Source: Propionivibrio sp.
Lineage (GTDB): Bacteria; Pseudomonadota; Gammaproteobacteria; Burkholderiales; Rhodocyclaceae
Length of the DNA: 57,270 nucleotides
Assembly: GCF_016790145.1 (NCBI RefSeq)
Contig: NZ_JAEUOI010000096.1
Span: forward strand, 1 to 57,270
Reading direction: 5' to 3'
Part shown: piece by piece, positions 1 through 9,380 of the stretch
Position numbering within the stretch: the first letter of the stretch is position 1
How the letters are laid out: each line of letters opens with the position of its first letter
Notes under the pieces: generated by a model
The model's database searches: none
Told to the model about the DNA's origin: nothing
What the model saw: only the letters and a program-made list of their open reading frames with translations
Position numbers and translations under genes: made by a program

Positions 1-80
1 CGAATGTGCTTGATCCAAACAGCCTGAATCCCCAGAACATTCGCAACCGCCTTTATTTTGCCTTGCTCTATCGGTTCTAG
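1..80 (+). CDS. 3' end of an unidentified protein (partial)
   Basis: From base 3 an open frame runs 25 codons into a TAG at 78-80 and ends in residues NIRNRLYFALLYRF. The composition, alternating basic and aromatic residues, looks like a genuine protein tail, and it is convergent with the next gene, whose stop lies 36 bases away. The start is outside the window, so the family cannot be named. It could also be a chance open frame, since only 78 bases are visible. Confidence 0.4.
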   Translation, partial: NVLDPNSLNPQNIRNRLYFALLYRF

Positions 81-115
81 CGATACAAAACTGAAGCTTC
101 CAGAGTATGTTGGAG

Positions 116-2125
116 TTATTCGCCTGATTGTATAAGTTGCCCCAGCGCTTCATCCGGGCTGGTGAAAAAAAGCGGCTTGACTGACCGTTGCTCCAGCGCA
201 TTGCCGAGCAGAGCGCGGGTAAAGGTGCTGGAGGTGTAGCGTGTGACGCGGATGTAATAACGCTCCACCAGGTCGCGTACCATATCCATGTAAGCGTCGA
301 TCAGTTCCGGAGCGAGCGCGAAGTTGTCGTAGTTGACAATCGCATAGACCTTGCGGCGCAAGGGTTGCAGCCGGGCTTCGATCACCCGGCGCAGGTTCTC
401 GATTTCCTCCCGGCTGTGCACGCCCAGTCCCTCGAAGTTGACGAAGAAGAGATTATGCCTTTCATCGTAGGTAAAGCGCTGTTCGAGCGGTAGCGCCAGC
501 ATGACTTCACGCATGCCAAATGCTTGTTCGCGGAAAAGGCGTGCATCCATCGTTTTCAGATCGGGGCTGATCGCCGGCCGGAAATCCATCAGCGCCAGAA
601 TGTCGCGCTCGAGATCGATACCGGGAGCGATCTCGATCAGTTCGAGTCCGCCTTCGATCAGACGGAAAACACAGCGCTCGGTAATGTATAGCACCGGCTG
701 GCGGCGCTTGAAGGCGTATTCGCCGCTGAACGTGCGGTGTTCGACGTGGGAGACGAATTTCTTCGTTTCGCCTTCCTTGACAATTTTCAGGGCGCCATCG
801 CAAACGGCAACGGCCAGTTGTCCTGCGGTAAAGGTGCCGACGAAGACCACCTTTTTGGCGTTCTGGCTGATGTTGATGAAGCCACCGGCACCGGCCAGGC
901 GCGGCCCGAACTTGCTGACATTGAGGTTGCCCTGGGCATCTGCCTGCGCCAGTCCGAGGAAGGCCAGATCCAGCCCGCCGCCGTCGTAAAAGTCGAACTG
1001 CGCAGGCTGGTCGATGATCGCCTCGGCGTTGGTCGCTGCACCGAAACTCAAGCCTCCGGCCGGAATGCCGCCGACCACGCCGGGTTCGGCGGTGAGCGTC
1101 ACCAGGTCGATGATTTTTTCTTCAGCGGCGATGTTGGCGATACCCTCGGGCATGCCGATACCTAGATTGACGATGTTGTTCGGCTTCAGTTCCAGTGCGG
1201 CACGGCGGGCGATGATCTTGCGTTCGGAGAGTTCCATCGCCGGGATCGCCGACATCGGCACACGAATCTCGCCGGCGAAGGCCGCGCTGTAGGGCTCGAT
1301 GAAGGTCTGCATCTGGTATTCGGGTTTCTCGGCAACCACCACGCAATCGACCAGAATGCCGGGAATCTTGACCTGGCGCGAGTTGAGCGTAGAGCGCTCG
1401 GCGATGCGCTCAACCTGGACAATGACCAGGCCGCCCGAGTTGTGTGCGGCCATGGCGATAGCCTGTGCTTCCAGCGTCAGCGCCTCCTTTTCCATGGTGA
1501 TATTGCCGTCGGGGTCGGCGGTGGTGCCGCGAATGATGCCGACGTTGATCGGGAAAGTCTTGTAGAAAAGATATTCCTGGCCGTCGATGATCATCAGTTC
1601 GACCAGATCCTTTTTGGTGAAGGCGTTGATTTTGCCGCCGCCATGGCGCGGGTCGACGAAGGTGCCAATACCGACGTGCGAGAGCAGTCCCGGCTTGCCC
1701 GCCGCAATGTCGCGAAAGAGATGGGTGATGATGCCCTGCGGCAGGTTGTAAGCCTCGATGCGGTTGCTCACCGCGAGCTGCTGGAGTTTTGGCGCCAGCC
1801 CCCAGTGACCGCCGATCACGCGCGCCACCAGACCCTCGTGGCCAAAGTGGTTGAGGCCGCGATCCTTGCCGTCGCCCTGACCCGCGGCGTAGGCCAGGGT
1901 CAGGTTACGCGGGCTGCCGGCTGGCGATTGGGGGTCGGCGCCAAGGAAGCGCTGTTCGATGGCAACGGCGATGTTCTCTGCAAAGCCGATGCCGATGAAA
2001 CCGCCGGTGGCCACCGTGTCACCGTCGTTGATCAGGCGCACAGCCTCGGCAGCGCTGACGATCTTGTTGCGTTTGCCCGACAGTTGCTGCGGGTTGGTCA
2101 GCAGTGGGTGGATGCTTGGGTGCAT
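116..2125 (-). CDS. YdiF/Pct-type acyl-CoA:carboxylate CoA-transferase with C-terminal extension
   Basis: This 669-residue protein belongs to the fused alpha-beta family I CoA-transferases, which move CoA between short-chain acyl-CoAs and free acids such as acetate or propionate through a glutamyl-CoA thioester. The N-terminal half has the glycine-rich [10 protein letters not shown] loop (about 41-50). The C-terminal half carries [16 protein letters not shown], placing the expected catalytic glutamate at E347. YdiF and Pct proteins are usually 520-540 residues. Here about 130 further residues (540-669) form a separate alpha/beta-looking region containing [17 protein letters not shown]. The start is supported by a GAGGGG box upstream. 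It stands alone, so the substrate is not shown by context. Confidence 0.88.
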   Translation of the reverse strand: MHPSIHPLLTNPQQLSGKRNKIVSAAEAVRLINDGDTVATGGFIGIGFAENIAVAIEQRFLGADPQSPAGSPRNLTLAYAAGQGDGKDRGLNHFGHEGLVARVIGGHWGLAPKLQQLAVSNRIEAYNLPQGIITHLFRDIAAGKPGLLSHVGIGTFVDPRHGGGKINAFTKKDLVELMIIDGQEYLFYKTFPINVGIIRGTTADPDGNITMEKEALTLEAQAIAMAAHNSGGLVIVQVERIAERSTLNSRQVKIPGILVDCVVVAEKPEYQMQTFIEPYSAAFAGEIRVPMSAIPAMELSERKIIARRAALELKPNNIVNLGIGMPEGIANIAAEEKIIDLVTLTAEPGVVGGIPAGGLSFGAATNAEAIIDQPAQFDFYDGGGLDLAFLGLAQADAQGNLNVSKFGPRLAGAGGFINISQNAKKVVFVGTFTAGQLAVAVCDGALKIVKEGETKKFVSHVEHRTFSGEYAFKRRQPVLYITERCVFRLIEGGLELIEIAPGIDLERDILALMDFRPAISPDLKTMDARLFREQAFGMREVMLALPLEQRFTYDERHNLFFVNFEGLGVHSREEIENLRRVIEARLQPLRRKVYAIVNYDNFALAPELIDAYMDMVRDLVERYYIRVTRYTSSTFTRALLGNALEQRSVKPLFFTSPDEALGQLIQSGE

Positions 2126-2273
2126 GTCATAATTCCCCTCGGCGGATTTGGTCGGATTAGTGTATCACCCTGCTCAGCGAAGAGATGCGGGAGCCAAGGC
2201 GACACGTGGCTTCCAGATCGCTCGCTGAAGACTCCGCCTCATATGCCGTAGGGATTCGATACTCACCGTCAGA

Positions 2274-3383
2274 TCAGCCGCGATAGACGATGCGATAGAT
2301 CGCGCCCGCGTAATCGTCGGCTACCAGCAGCGAGCCATCGGGCATGACCAGCACGTCGGACGGGCGCCCCCAGGCGGTTTCGCCCTCAAGCCAGCCGCTG
2401 GCGAAAGTTTCGTAGGCCACTGCCTTGTTGCCTTTCAGGCGTACCAGTGAAACCCGGTAGCCGATCTTCCTTGAGCGGTTCCACGAACCGTGCTCGGCAA
2501 TGAAGATCTGGTTACGGTACTCCGGCGGAAACATTGTCCCGCTGTAGAAGCGCATGCCCAGCGCAGCGACATGGGGCCCCAGCTTTTGGGCTGGCGCGGC
2601 GAACTGATCGCATTTGCGCCTGCTGCCGAATTCCGGATCGGGCATGTCGCCGCCGTGGCAGTAGGGATAACCGAAATGCATCCCGGCGCGTGGTGCATGA
2701 TTGAGTTCATCGGGCGGCAAGTCGTCACCGAGCAGGTCGCGGCCGTTATCGGTGAACCAGAGCTCACGGGTCTGCGGCTGCCAGTCGAAACCGACGCTGT
2801 TGCGCACGCCATACGCATAGACTTCGATGGCGCTGCCGTCCGCATTCATGCGCATGATATTGGCAAAGCGCTGCGCATCGGGTTCGCAGATGTTGCAGGG
2901 AGCGCCCACCGGAACGTAGAGTTTGCCGTCCGGACCGAAAGCGATGAATTTCCAGCCATGGTGGGTTTCGGCGGGCAGCCGGTCAGTAACCAGCACGGCG
3001 GCTGGCGGATGCTCCAGGCGTCGCTCGATGTCGTCATAACGCAGGATACGGCTCACCGCTGACACATACAGATTGCCCTCCTTGAAGGCGACGCCGACCG
3101 GAAGTTGCAGTCCGCTTGCAAGCAGCGTTACCCGTTGTGCCTTGAAATCGGCGCCGAAGCTCACCGCATGCACTTTCCCCGCCTGCATCGAGCCGACGTA
3201 AAGCGTCCCGCCATGGCTGTCGTGGCGCCCCAGCGTCATCTGTCGGGCGTTGTCGACGCGTGCCCAAAGCTCAATGGCAAAGCCTGGCGGCAACTTGACA
3301 CGCTCCAGCGGCAGATCGGCTGCCGACACGGTCGGCGCAATCAATGCCACGGCAAGTCCAAAAAGGATACTGATTCTGCGCAT
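2274..3383 (-). CDS. Secreted PQQ-type sugar (sorbosone/glucose) dehydrogenase-like beta-propeller protein
   Basis: The 369-residue product starts MRRISILFGL and has a Sec signal peptide ending near TVSAADLP, so it should act in the periplasm. The open frame extends 43 codons further upstream, but only this start gives a signal peptide. The body matches the soluble glucose/sorbosone dehydrogenase propeller: FGPDGKLYVPVG, GVRNSVGFDWQP, LWFTDNGRD, the histidine-rich ELNHAPRAGMHFGYPYCHGG, and a final blade DVLVMPDGSLLVADDYAG. Family members oxidise sugars using PQQ and pass electrons to the respiratory chain, but many homologues are uncharacterised and the substrate here is unknown. No PQQ biosynthesis genes are in the window. 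Confidence 0.85.
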   Translation of the reverse strand: MRRISILFGLAVALIAPTVSAADLPLERVKLPPGFAIELWARVDNARQMTLGRHDSHGGTLYVGSMQAGKVHAVSFGADFKAQRVTLLASGLQLPVGVAFKEGNLYVSAVSRILRYDDIERRLEHPPAAVLVTDRLPAETHHGWKFIAFGPDGKLYVPVGAPCNICEPDAQRFANIMRMNADGSAIEVYAYGVRNSVGFDWQPQTRELWFTDNGRDLLGDDLPPDELNHAPRAGMHFGYPYCHGGDMPDPEFGSRRKCDQFAAPAQKLGPHVAALGMRFYSGTMFPPEYRNQIFIAEHGSWNRSRKIGYRVSLVRLKGNKAVAYETFASGWLEGETAWGRPSDVLVMPDGSLLVADDYAGAIYRIVYRG

Positions 3384-3703
3384 GTTGAGTCCCGCATCAA
3401 TGCAAGGCCTCAAATATAACTCCTGGGAGCCTGACTGGTGCCTTTGCGCCAAAATCCATCCTGATTGGTCATGCAGTTCAGCTCGTGACCCGAGGCCAGA
3501 CTTCGCGCTCATTCCGGCTGGATGACGCCTGCCCGCAAAACGTCGGGACAGGTTTTTTCTGACTCCAGGAAAATTTTGACTTCTCGGCGCTGTTAAGGGC
3601 TGAAGTGGCTATTCAAGCGACAAAGCATTCGGTGATAATAGGCAGCGCCATTGATTGGTCAATGCAGTGGCAGCATGTTTTATAAATAGAGATTTGCTTA
3701 GGG
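3384..3703. other. 320-base divergent intergenic region
   Basis: This region separates the divergent sugar dehydrogenase and penicillin-binding protein genes. It contains one copy of a dispersed repeat (3484-3523) and an AT-rich stretch at 3671-3690 that includes TTTATAAATAG and may hold a -10 element for the downstream gene. A short dyad, ATTGATTGGTCAAT, lies at 3650-3663. No -35 element at normal spacing was found, so I do not call a promoter. Confidence 0.5.
3484..3523 (+). repeat. Dispersed repeat, family A, copy 1
   Basis: The segment reads GTGACCCGAGGCCAGACTTC followed by GCGCTCATTCCGG. It matches, with one or two changes, the copies at 15244 and (inverted) 16567-16620. This copy is truncated: the matching half of the ATTCCGG hairpin is missing and the sequence diverges after CCGGCTGG. 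Confidence 0.7.
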
Positions 3704-6700
3704 ATGGAAAACAGAATGGAAAGCGAAAGCGCCCTCACCAGCGCGAGGCTCGTGAAGCGCCAAAGGAACCGCCTCTTTTTCTGGACTGCGATTACCCTTG
3801 CATTGTTAGCGGTGATAGCGACAGTGTCCTGGATCGAAGCTCGTGATTCGCGCCTGCAGGCGCATTACTTTTCCGAGTTTGCGCGCAGTATCAGCTGGGA
3901 AATTCAGGACGGGGCCAATGCCGAAATCTGGCTGCCAGAGTCCGGCCCCTACAGTATCCGTCTCGGTTACACCCAGATGCGGGCGATGTTGCCGCGACTC
4001 GCTGCAGCAGGCTACGAGGTTTCAGCGCAGGCCCGTCAGTCCGAAGCGTTTCGCGACATCACCGGTCGCGGTTACTACCCGATCTATCACGAAAAGTCAC
4101 AGGCCGGGCTGACCCTGCTCGACCGCAACGAAATCCCACTCTATGGCAGTCGTTATCCGGAGCGGCAGTACGCCTCGTTCGAGGCCATTCCACCGGTGCT
4201 GGTCAACGCCCTGCTCTATGTCGAGAACCAGGATCTGCTCGATCCCGAGCATCCGCTACGCAACCCGGCGGTTGACTGGGGCCGCTTTACTCGCGTGGCG
4301 CTGGGCCAGACCTTGCGCGCACTCAACCTCGAAGGCGGGCGTGCCGGCGGCAGCACGCTGGCCACCCAGATCGAGAAATTCCGGCATTCCCCAGGCGGGC
4401 GAACGCGCGATGCCGACGATAAATTGCGGCAGATGGTTTCTGCGTCGCTGCGGGCCTACCAGGATGGTGAAGACACCCTGGCCGCGCGGCGACGCATCGT
4501 CCTTGACTATCTCAACTCCGTGCCGCTGGCCGGGCTGGCTGGCTACGGCGAGGTCAATGGCCTGGGCGATGGCCTGTGGGCCTGGTATGGCCGCGACTTC
4601 GACGCCGCCAACCGCTTGCTGGCCGACCCCGACGCCGACCCGCTAGAGCGGGCGCAGGTATTCAGGGAAGTATTGTCGCTGATCGTTGCGCAGCGCCGAC
4701 CTTCCGGTCTCCTGCTCGAATCTACGGAGCGTCTCGACCGCCTGACCGACAGTTACCTGCGCTTGCTGACAAGTGATGGCGGGATCCCCGAAGTCTTGCG
4801 TGACGATGCCCTGCGCACCCGGTTGACCCTCGCGCGCAAGGCGCGCGAGGGTGAAGCCGTCTCCTTTGTCGAGCGCAAGGCCGTCAACGATGTGCGCGGG
4901 ACGCTTGGCGATCTCCTGGGTGTGGATGACCTCTATGCCCTCGATCGTTTCGATCTGCAGGCGCGAACCACACTGGACGCGCCTGCACAGTCCAAAGTGA
5001 CGGCTTATCTTGCTCGTCTCCAGCAGGCGGACTACCTGCGCTGTGCCGGCTTTAAGGAGCAGCGCATGCTCGACCGTGGCGATCCGGTCGGCGTCAACTA
5101 CAGCTTTACGCTTTACGAGAAGACGCCACTCGGCAACCTCTTGCGCGTGCAGGCAGACAATCTCAACCAGCCGCTCGACATCAACGCTGGAACCAAGCTC
5201 GATCTGGGCTCCAGCGCCAAGTTCCGTACCATGATCTCCTATCTGAGTGTCATCGCCGATCTGCACCAGCGCTATGCCGGCCTCGACGACAAGGAACTGG
5301 CCGCCATCGCCACCAAGCCGAGCGACCGTCTGAGTGTCTGGGCCATCGCCTATCTGCGCGGCAGCAAGGATCGCAGTCTGGCGCCGATGCTTGAGGCGGC
5401 CATGGAACGGCACTATTCGGCAAGTCCCGGCGAAGCTTTCTTCACCGGTGGTGGCGTGCACCATTTTTCCAACTTCAAGCATGAAGACGACGGGCAGTCG
5501 CCGAGCGTGGCCGGAGCGCTTGAGCAATCGGTAAATCTGGTGTTTGTCCGTATCATGCGCGATGTGGTGCACTACCACGCCTATGAGGCGATCAATGCAC
5601 CCGCACGCTCGCTGCGTGAGGGCAATGAGACGGCACGTCAGGATTTCCTCAACCGTTTTGCCGAGCGCGAAGGCATCGGCTTTCTGCGTACCTTCTGGCA
5701 CAAGTACCGCGACATCGAAGCACAGGAGCGTCTCGACGTTCTGGCTGATTCGGTTCCGGAACGACCCTCTCCGCTGGCGTCGGTATTTATGAGCGTTCAG
5801 CCGGAAAGCGACTTTGCCGCCTTTCTCGCCTTCATGCGTGAACGTCTTGGCGACAAGGCCGGTACCGACGCCGGCCTGCGTCGTCTTTACAACAACCATG
5901 CGACGCGCAACTACAACCTGTCCGACCAGGGCTATCTGGCGCACGTGCACCCGCTCGAACTGTGGCTCGTCCGTTATCTGCAAACTCATCCTGATGCCGG
6001 CCTGCGCGAAGTCGTCGCGGCCAGCGTCAGCGAACGCCGGGAAGCCTCGCGCTGGCTGTTCGCCAGCCGTTTCCGGCATGCCCAGCAGGTGCGCATCGAC
6101 ATTATCGTCGAGGTTACGGCCTTCGAACGGATCGCCGCCGAATGGCGCCGGCTGGGTTATCCCTTCGAGCATCTGGTTCCCTCGCTGGCGACCTCGATTG
6201 GCAGTTCAGCCGACCGCCCTGCGGCTCTCGCCGAACTCATGGGCATCGTTGTCAATGATGGCGTCCGGCGTCCGACCGTGCGCATCGATCAGTTGCACTT
6301 CGCTGCCGCTACACCTTTTGAAACCCTGCTTGAGCGCCGGGTCGAGCCGGGTGAACAGGTGTTGCCGGCCGAAGTTGCCCAGGTCGCGAGACGCGCACTC
6401 TTGCGCGTGGTCGATAGCGGCACAGCCCGGCGCGTCAAGGGAACTTACCGTGATGCCGACAACATGCCACTTCCGGTGGGCGGCAAGACGGGAACCGGTG
6501 ACCATCGCTTTCAGATCATCGGTGCAAACGGGTCGGTCAAGAGTTCTCGTGTAATGAACCGCGCGGCGACCTTCGCCTTTTACATCGGCGACCGCTTCTA
6601 CGGTGTCGTCACTGCTTTTGTTCCGGGGGCGAAAGCTGCCGGCTATGACTTCACCTCGGCAGTGCCGGTACAGATTCTCAAGGAGTTGCAGCCCGCACTG

Positions 6701-6829
6701 CTGCCCCTGATCGCCGGGAAAGACGCAGTTCCGGTGCGCTGCAGCGAGGTGCGCCGGGTTGAAACGCGGGCGGGCGAAGCAACAAAAAGCGACGCTCACG
6801 CGGCCAGGATCAGCAAAAAAGGGGGTTGA
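3704..6829 (+). CDS. Divergent class A penicillin-binding protein (GT51 plus transpeptidase)
   Basis: The 1041-residue protein has one N-terminal transmembrane anchor (about 25-45), so it is an inner-membrane protein facing the periplasm. A GT51 peptidoglycan glycosyltransferase-like region follows, with VENQDLLDPEH (motif 1) and GGSTLATQIEKF (motif 2). Then comes a transpeptidase domain with SSAK near residues 502-505, SVN near 608 and KTG near 928. It is longer than PBP1a/1b, and the gaps between the transpeptidase motifs (about 100 and 320 residues) exceed the usual 55 and 140, pointing to large insertions. The GT motif 3 glutamate appears to be glutamine (KLRQMV), so glycosyltransferase activity is uncertain. 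An ATG at 3716 has better spacing to AGGG than the one at 3704. Confidence 0.82.
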   Translation: MENRMESESALTSARLVKRQRNRLFFWTAITLALLAVIATVSWIEARDSRLQAHYFSEFARSISWEIQDGANAEIWLPESGPYSIRLGYTQMRAMLPRLAAAGYEVSAQARQSEAFRDITGRGYYPIYHEKSQAGLTLLDRNEIPLYGSRYPERQYASFEAIPPVLVNALLYVENQDLLDPEHPLRNPAVDWGRFTRVALGQTLRALNLEGGRAGGSTLATQIEKFRHSPGGRTRDADDKLRQMVSASLRAYQDGEDTLAARRRIVLDYLNSVPLAGLAGYGEVNGLGDGLWAWYGRDFDAANRLLADPDADPLERAQVFREVLSLIVAQRRPSGLLLESTERLDRLTDSYLRLLTSDGGIPEVLRDDALRTRLTLARKAREGEAVSFVERKAVNDVRGTLGDLLGVDDLYALDRFDLQARTTLDAPAQSKVTAYLARLQQADYLRCAGFKEQRMLDRGDPVGVNYSFTLYEKTPLGNLLRVQADNLNQPLDINAGTKLDLGSSAKFRTMISYLSVIADLHQRYAGLDDKELAAIATKPSDRLSVWAIAYLRGSKDRSLAPMLEAAMERHYSASPGEAFFTGGGVHHFSNFKHEDDGQSPSVAGALEQSVNLVFVRIMRDVVHYHAYEAINAPARSLREGNETARQDFLNRFAEREGIGFLRTFWHKYRDIEAQERLDVLADSVPERPSPLASVFMSVQPESDFAAFLAFMRERLGDKAGTDAGLRRLYNNHATRNYNLSDQGYLAHVHPLELWLVRYLQTHPDAGLREVVAASVSERREASRWLFASRFRHAQQVRIDIIVEVTAFERIAAEWRRLGYPFEHLVPSLATSIGSSADRPAALAELMGIVVNDGVRRPTVRIDQLHFAAATPFETLLERRVEPGEQVLPAEVAQVARRALLRVVDSGTARRVKGTYRDADNMPLPVGGKTGTGDHRFQIIGANGSVKSSRVMNRAATFAFYIGDRFYGVVTAFVPGAKAAGYDFTSAVPVQILKELQPALLPLIAGKDAVPVRCSEVRRVETRAGEATKSDAHAARISKKGG

Positions 6830-6949
6830 TCTGGCAGAAGGCCGAGGCGTCACCAGCAGGGTGGAACGTAGAAGCCATTAAAACCGATGGGGAAACTTTC
6901 CGCCAAGATCTACAGAGCAAATTCGGCATCATCCCCCAAGTCGTGACCA

Positions 6950-8152
6950 TCAACCGGCTGGAAGCCCGCCTTTAACAATCACTTTCTCGGCCCGGACCCA
7001 GTCGTCGGCAGGTGCGCCATCCTTGAACGCACGCTTCTCGGCCAGGTAGTAGGCTGTCTCGCGAATCGCTTGCTCTGGATCCGGGTAACCGTGTATTTGC
7101 TCATTCGCCGTGACCGCCACCTCCGGGCTTATTGGTTCAGACGCTTGAATTGCGGGCGGCTCGCTCTGATTCTGCGATTTTACAAGGTGAATCGCTTGGG
7201 GCTGCACTTCAGCATGAAGCGCGGTACTTTCTTCGCTGGCCTTGTCCCCGGGTATCGATACCCGGACCGGGCCGGCCAATTCCGTTGGCGTAGCGGCGGG
7301 CACCGCATCGGCAAGCTCACCCCGGTGCGGTGTCTCTGTGTCGGGTCTCGTTGCCACATCAACGCGGTTTGCCATATCAGGGGGCGTTACGCCGGCCACC
7401 GCTGCTGCCAGGTCGGAACGGGTCGCAACGGCCTTGTCGGATCGCTCGGAAGCGTCTGCCGGTCCGGGCAATTCTTTTTTACGCGTCTCCCACAGGAAGT
7501 TTCCAGCGACAAGAAGCGCAATCGCGAGCGGATCAAAAACAAAGATGATGATCAGGATCACGTACTTGACCGCCTGTTCCACCGACACGTTGAATGCCTC
7601 TGAAATGTAGACAATGGGTCCGGTATGCGTGTTGATGGTGATCTGTTGCGCGCGCATTTTAGGCAGTTCAGCGTCCAGTTGCCGTAGGCGCAGATTGATG
7701 CGGTCCGCCTCTCCCTTGAAGGCACTGATCAGCTTCTGACGCCCTTGCACGATGTGTGAGGGAAGGTTGGCTATCTGGGCATCAATCTCCTTCTTGCGCG
7801 CCTCCAGCTTCGCCTTCTCCTCCATGGCGGCGGTCACCAGAATTTGTTGCTGCTTCGTATCCTTGATGGCGCCCTGGAATGCGGCGGAGAGATACCCGAA
7901 TGCGCCGGCAGACGTGATGGCCATCAACACCGCGGTGGCCACTATCATGTAGAACCTGAGCACCCTGGGTGCCGTACTCCACCGCTTGTACAGAAAGGAA
8001 ACGGTGACAACCTTGCCCACGTCAAGCGCCGCCGCCAATGCAATAATGATGGGATCCGCGCTAAAGAGGCTCGACAAGCCGATTATTGAAATCCAGGTTC
8101 CGAGACCCTCGATCAAGAACGCCGAGGCAAAGGTCAGCAGTGAGAAGATCAT
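6950..8152 (-). CDS. Membrane protein with coiled coil and C-terminal DUF2934
   Basis: I recognise no characterised homologue for this 400-residue protein. Three hydrophobic segments (about 4-30, 33-55, 66-92) are followed by a charged helical stretch with coiled-coil character (about 98-165), a fourth membrane segment (about 185-212), and a long Ala/Pro/Thr-rich tail. The tail ends in a DUF2934-like unit (about 353-395), seen as IRETAYYLAEKRAF and DDWVRAEKVI. No ribosome binding site precedes the ATG. It lies just downstream of two tRNA-Lys genes on the same strand, a common landing place for integrated DNA, but I see no integrase. The topology could suit a membrane scaffold or sensor; that is a guess. 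Confidence 0.75.
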   Translation of the reverse strand: MIFSLLTFASAFLIEGLGTWISIIGLSSLFSADPIIIALAAALDVGKVVTVSFLYKRWSTAPRVLRFYMIVATAVLMAITSAGAFGYLSAAFQGAIKDTKQQQILVTAAMEEKAKLEARKKEIDAQIANLPSHIVQGRQKLISAFKGEADRINLRLRQLDAELPKMRAQQITINTHTGPIVYISEAFNVSVEQAVKYVILIIIFVFDPLAIALLVAGNFLWETRKKELPGPADASERSDKAVATRSDLAAAVAGVTPPDMANRVDVATRPDTETPHRGELADAVPAATPTELAGPVRVSIPGDKASEESTALHAEVQPQAIHLVKSQNQSEPPAIQASEPISPEVAVTANEQIHGYPDPEQAIRETAYYLAEKRAFKDGAPADDWVRAEKVIVKGGLPAG

Positions 8153-8274
8153 GGGGGAAGAAAGTGTCGGGAAATTTTCGCTAACGCTCGTTGCTACTGG
8201 GCAGCACCAGCGTGAAGGTGAGAATACGCCAAACCTCGATAACTGTTATAAGCTATTGATTTAGTTGGTTTATG

Positions 8275-8350
8275 TGGTAGGGCGTGACAGATTCGAACTG
8301 TCGACCTACGGATTAAGAGTCCGCTGCTCTACCAGCTGAGCTAACGCCCC
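8275..8350 (-). tRNA. tRNA-Lys (CTT anticodon)
   Basis: The reverse strand folds into a 76-base cloverleaf. Acceptor GGGGCGT pairs with ACGCCCT, the D-arm reads GCTCAGCTGGTAGAGC, the anticodon loop is CTCTTAA, and the T-arm contains GTTCGAAC. The CCA end is encoded. The first acceptor pair is G-U. It lies 41 bases downstream of a second tRNA-Lys and is probably co-transcribed with it. Confidence 0.96.
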
Positions 8351-8391
8351 ACATAATGACTTCAAACAAACTGCCGACCGCTGAAGTTTCC

Positions 8392-8467
8392 TGGTAGGTC
8401 GGGCGAGATTCGAACTCGCGACCAACGGATTAAAAGTCCGCTGCTCTACCAACTGAGCTACCGACCC
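8392..8467 (-). tRNA. tRNA-Lys (TTT anticodon)
   Basis: A 76-base cloverleaf on the reverse strand: acceptor GGGTCGG pairs with CCGACCT, the anticodon loop is CTTTTAA, the T-loop is GTTCGAA, and the CCA end is encoded. It shares its D-arm layout and most of its anticodon arm with the tRNA-Lys(CTT) downstream, so the pair probably arose by duplication. Together they read both lysine codons. Confidence 0.97.
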
Positions 8468-8542
8468 GGAAAAACGGGAACGCCGGATTATAGGGAGCGG
8501 TCATTCGCCTGTCAACGCGAGCCTGCCGCGAGCAAGCCAGGA

Positions 8543-9256
8543 TTACGCCTCTTGCGTACCGATGACGTAAGGTGTCGGGTCACTCAGGCCAAGCGCCGAA
8601 AAGCCTTCCCGGCGTAGCCGGCAGGAATCGCAGACACCGCAGGCACGGCCCCATTCGTCGGCCTGGTAGCAGGAAACCGTTTTGCCGTAATCAACGCCTA
8701 GGGCACTGCCGCGCCGTATGATCTCCGCCTTCGATAGATCGATCAATGGTGCGTGGATGCTCAGTGTTTCGCCTTCCACGCCGGCCCGGGTCGCCAGTCG
8801 GGCCATGGTCTCGAAGGCGGCAATGTATTCCGGCCGGCAATCCGGGTAGCCCGAATAGTCGACGGCATTGACGCCGACGAAGATATCGCGGCTTTCCAAT
8901 ACCTCGGCCCAGGCCAGCGCCAGCGAAAGCATGATGGTATTGCGCGCCGGTACATAGGTTACTGGTATGCCGGGCTGGACGCCATCGACCGGAACGGCGA
9001 TGGCGTTATCGGTGAGCGCCGAGCCGCCGAACTCGCCGAGCGCCACATGCAGCACGCGATGCTCGCTGGCGCCCAGGGCTTTGGCTACGCGCGCGGCCGC
9101 GTCGAGTTCAATGCGATGTCGCTGGCCATAGTCAAGGGACAGACAGTAGCAGTCAAACCCGGCGTCACGGGCAATGGCCAGCGTGGTGGCCGAGTCAAGA
9201 CCGCCGGAAAGCAGGACAACGGCGCGTCGGCGGGGGGAGGTTAGCGGTGTACTCAT
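8543..9256 (-). CDS. queC: 7-cyano-7-deazaguanine synthase QueC
   Basis: QueC converts 7-carboxy-7-deazaguanine to preQ0 with ATP and ammonia in queuosine biosynthesis. The 237-residue protein has the PP-loop [11 protein letters not shown] near the N-terminus, YVPARNT, a conserved VDYSGYPDC segment, and a C-terminal zinc site with four cysteines in [18 protein letters not shown] chose the ATG at 9256 (MSTPLTS), which puts the P-loop at the usual distance from the start; an upstream GTG at 9280 would add eight residues. Neither start has a strong ribosome binding site. It is divergent from the liv cluster, and no other queuosine genes are nearby. Confidence 0.97.
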   Translation of the reverse strand: MSTPLTSPRRRAVVLLSGGLDSATTLAIARDAGFDCYCLSLDYGQRHRIELDAAARVAKALGASEHRVLHVALGEFGGSALTDNAIAVPVDGVQPGIPVTYVPARNTIMLSLALAWAEVLESRDIFVGVNAVDYSGYPDCRPEYIAAFETMARLATRAGVEGETLSIHAPLIDLSKAEIIRRGSALGVDYGKTVSCYQADEWGRACGVCDSCRLRREGFSALGLSDPTPYVIGTQEA

Positions 9257-9380
9257 GATGGGAAATTGACAATTAGTCACTTACAAAACAGCCGTCATTC
9301 TAACGGTTTGGGGAAGAGTATCTCCCGGCATGGTGCGCTACAATCTCCCCCTTTCAGCCTGATTTCCATTTCCGGAGAAA

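Noticed and set aside
4643-6172. 509-residue open frame opposite the penicillin-binding protein
   Set aside because: The plus-strand frame has all transpeptidase motifs; the antisense frame has none.
8275-8467. tRNA-Lys pair as attachment site of an integrated element
   Set aside because: No second copy of the tRNA 3' end, integrase or phage gene was found in the window, so no element boundaries can be drawn.
9257-9380. Possible preQ1 riboswitch before queC
   Set aside because: No C-rich loop with matching A-rich tail is seen in the short leader.
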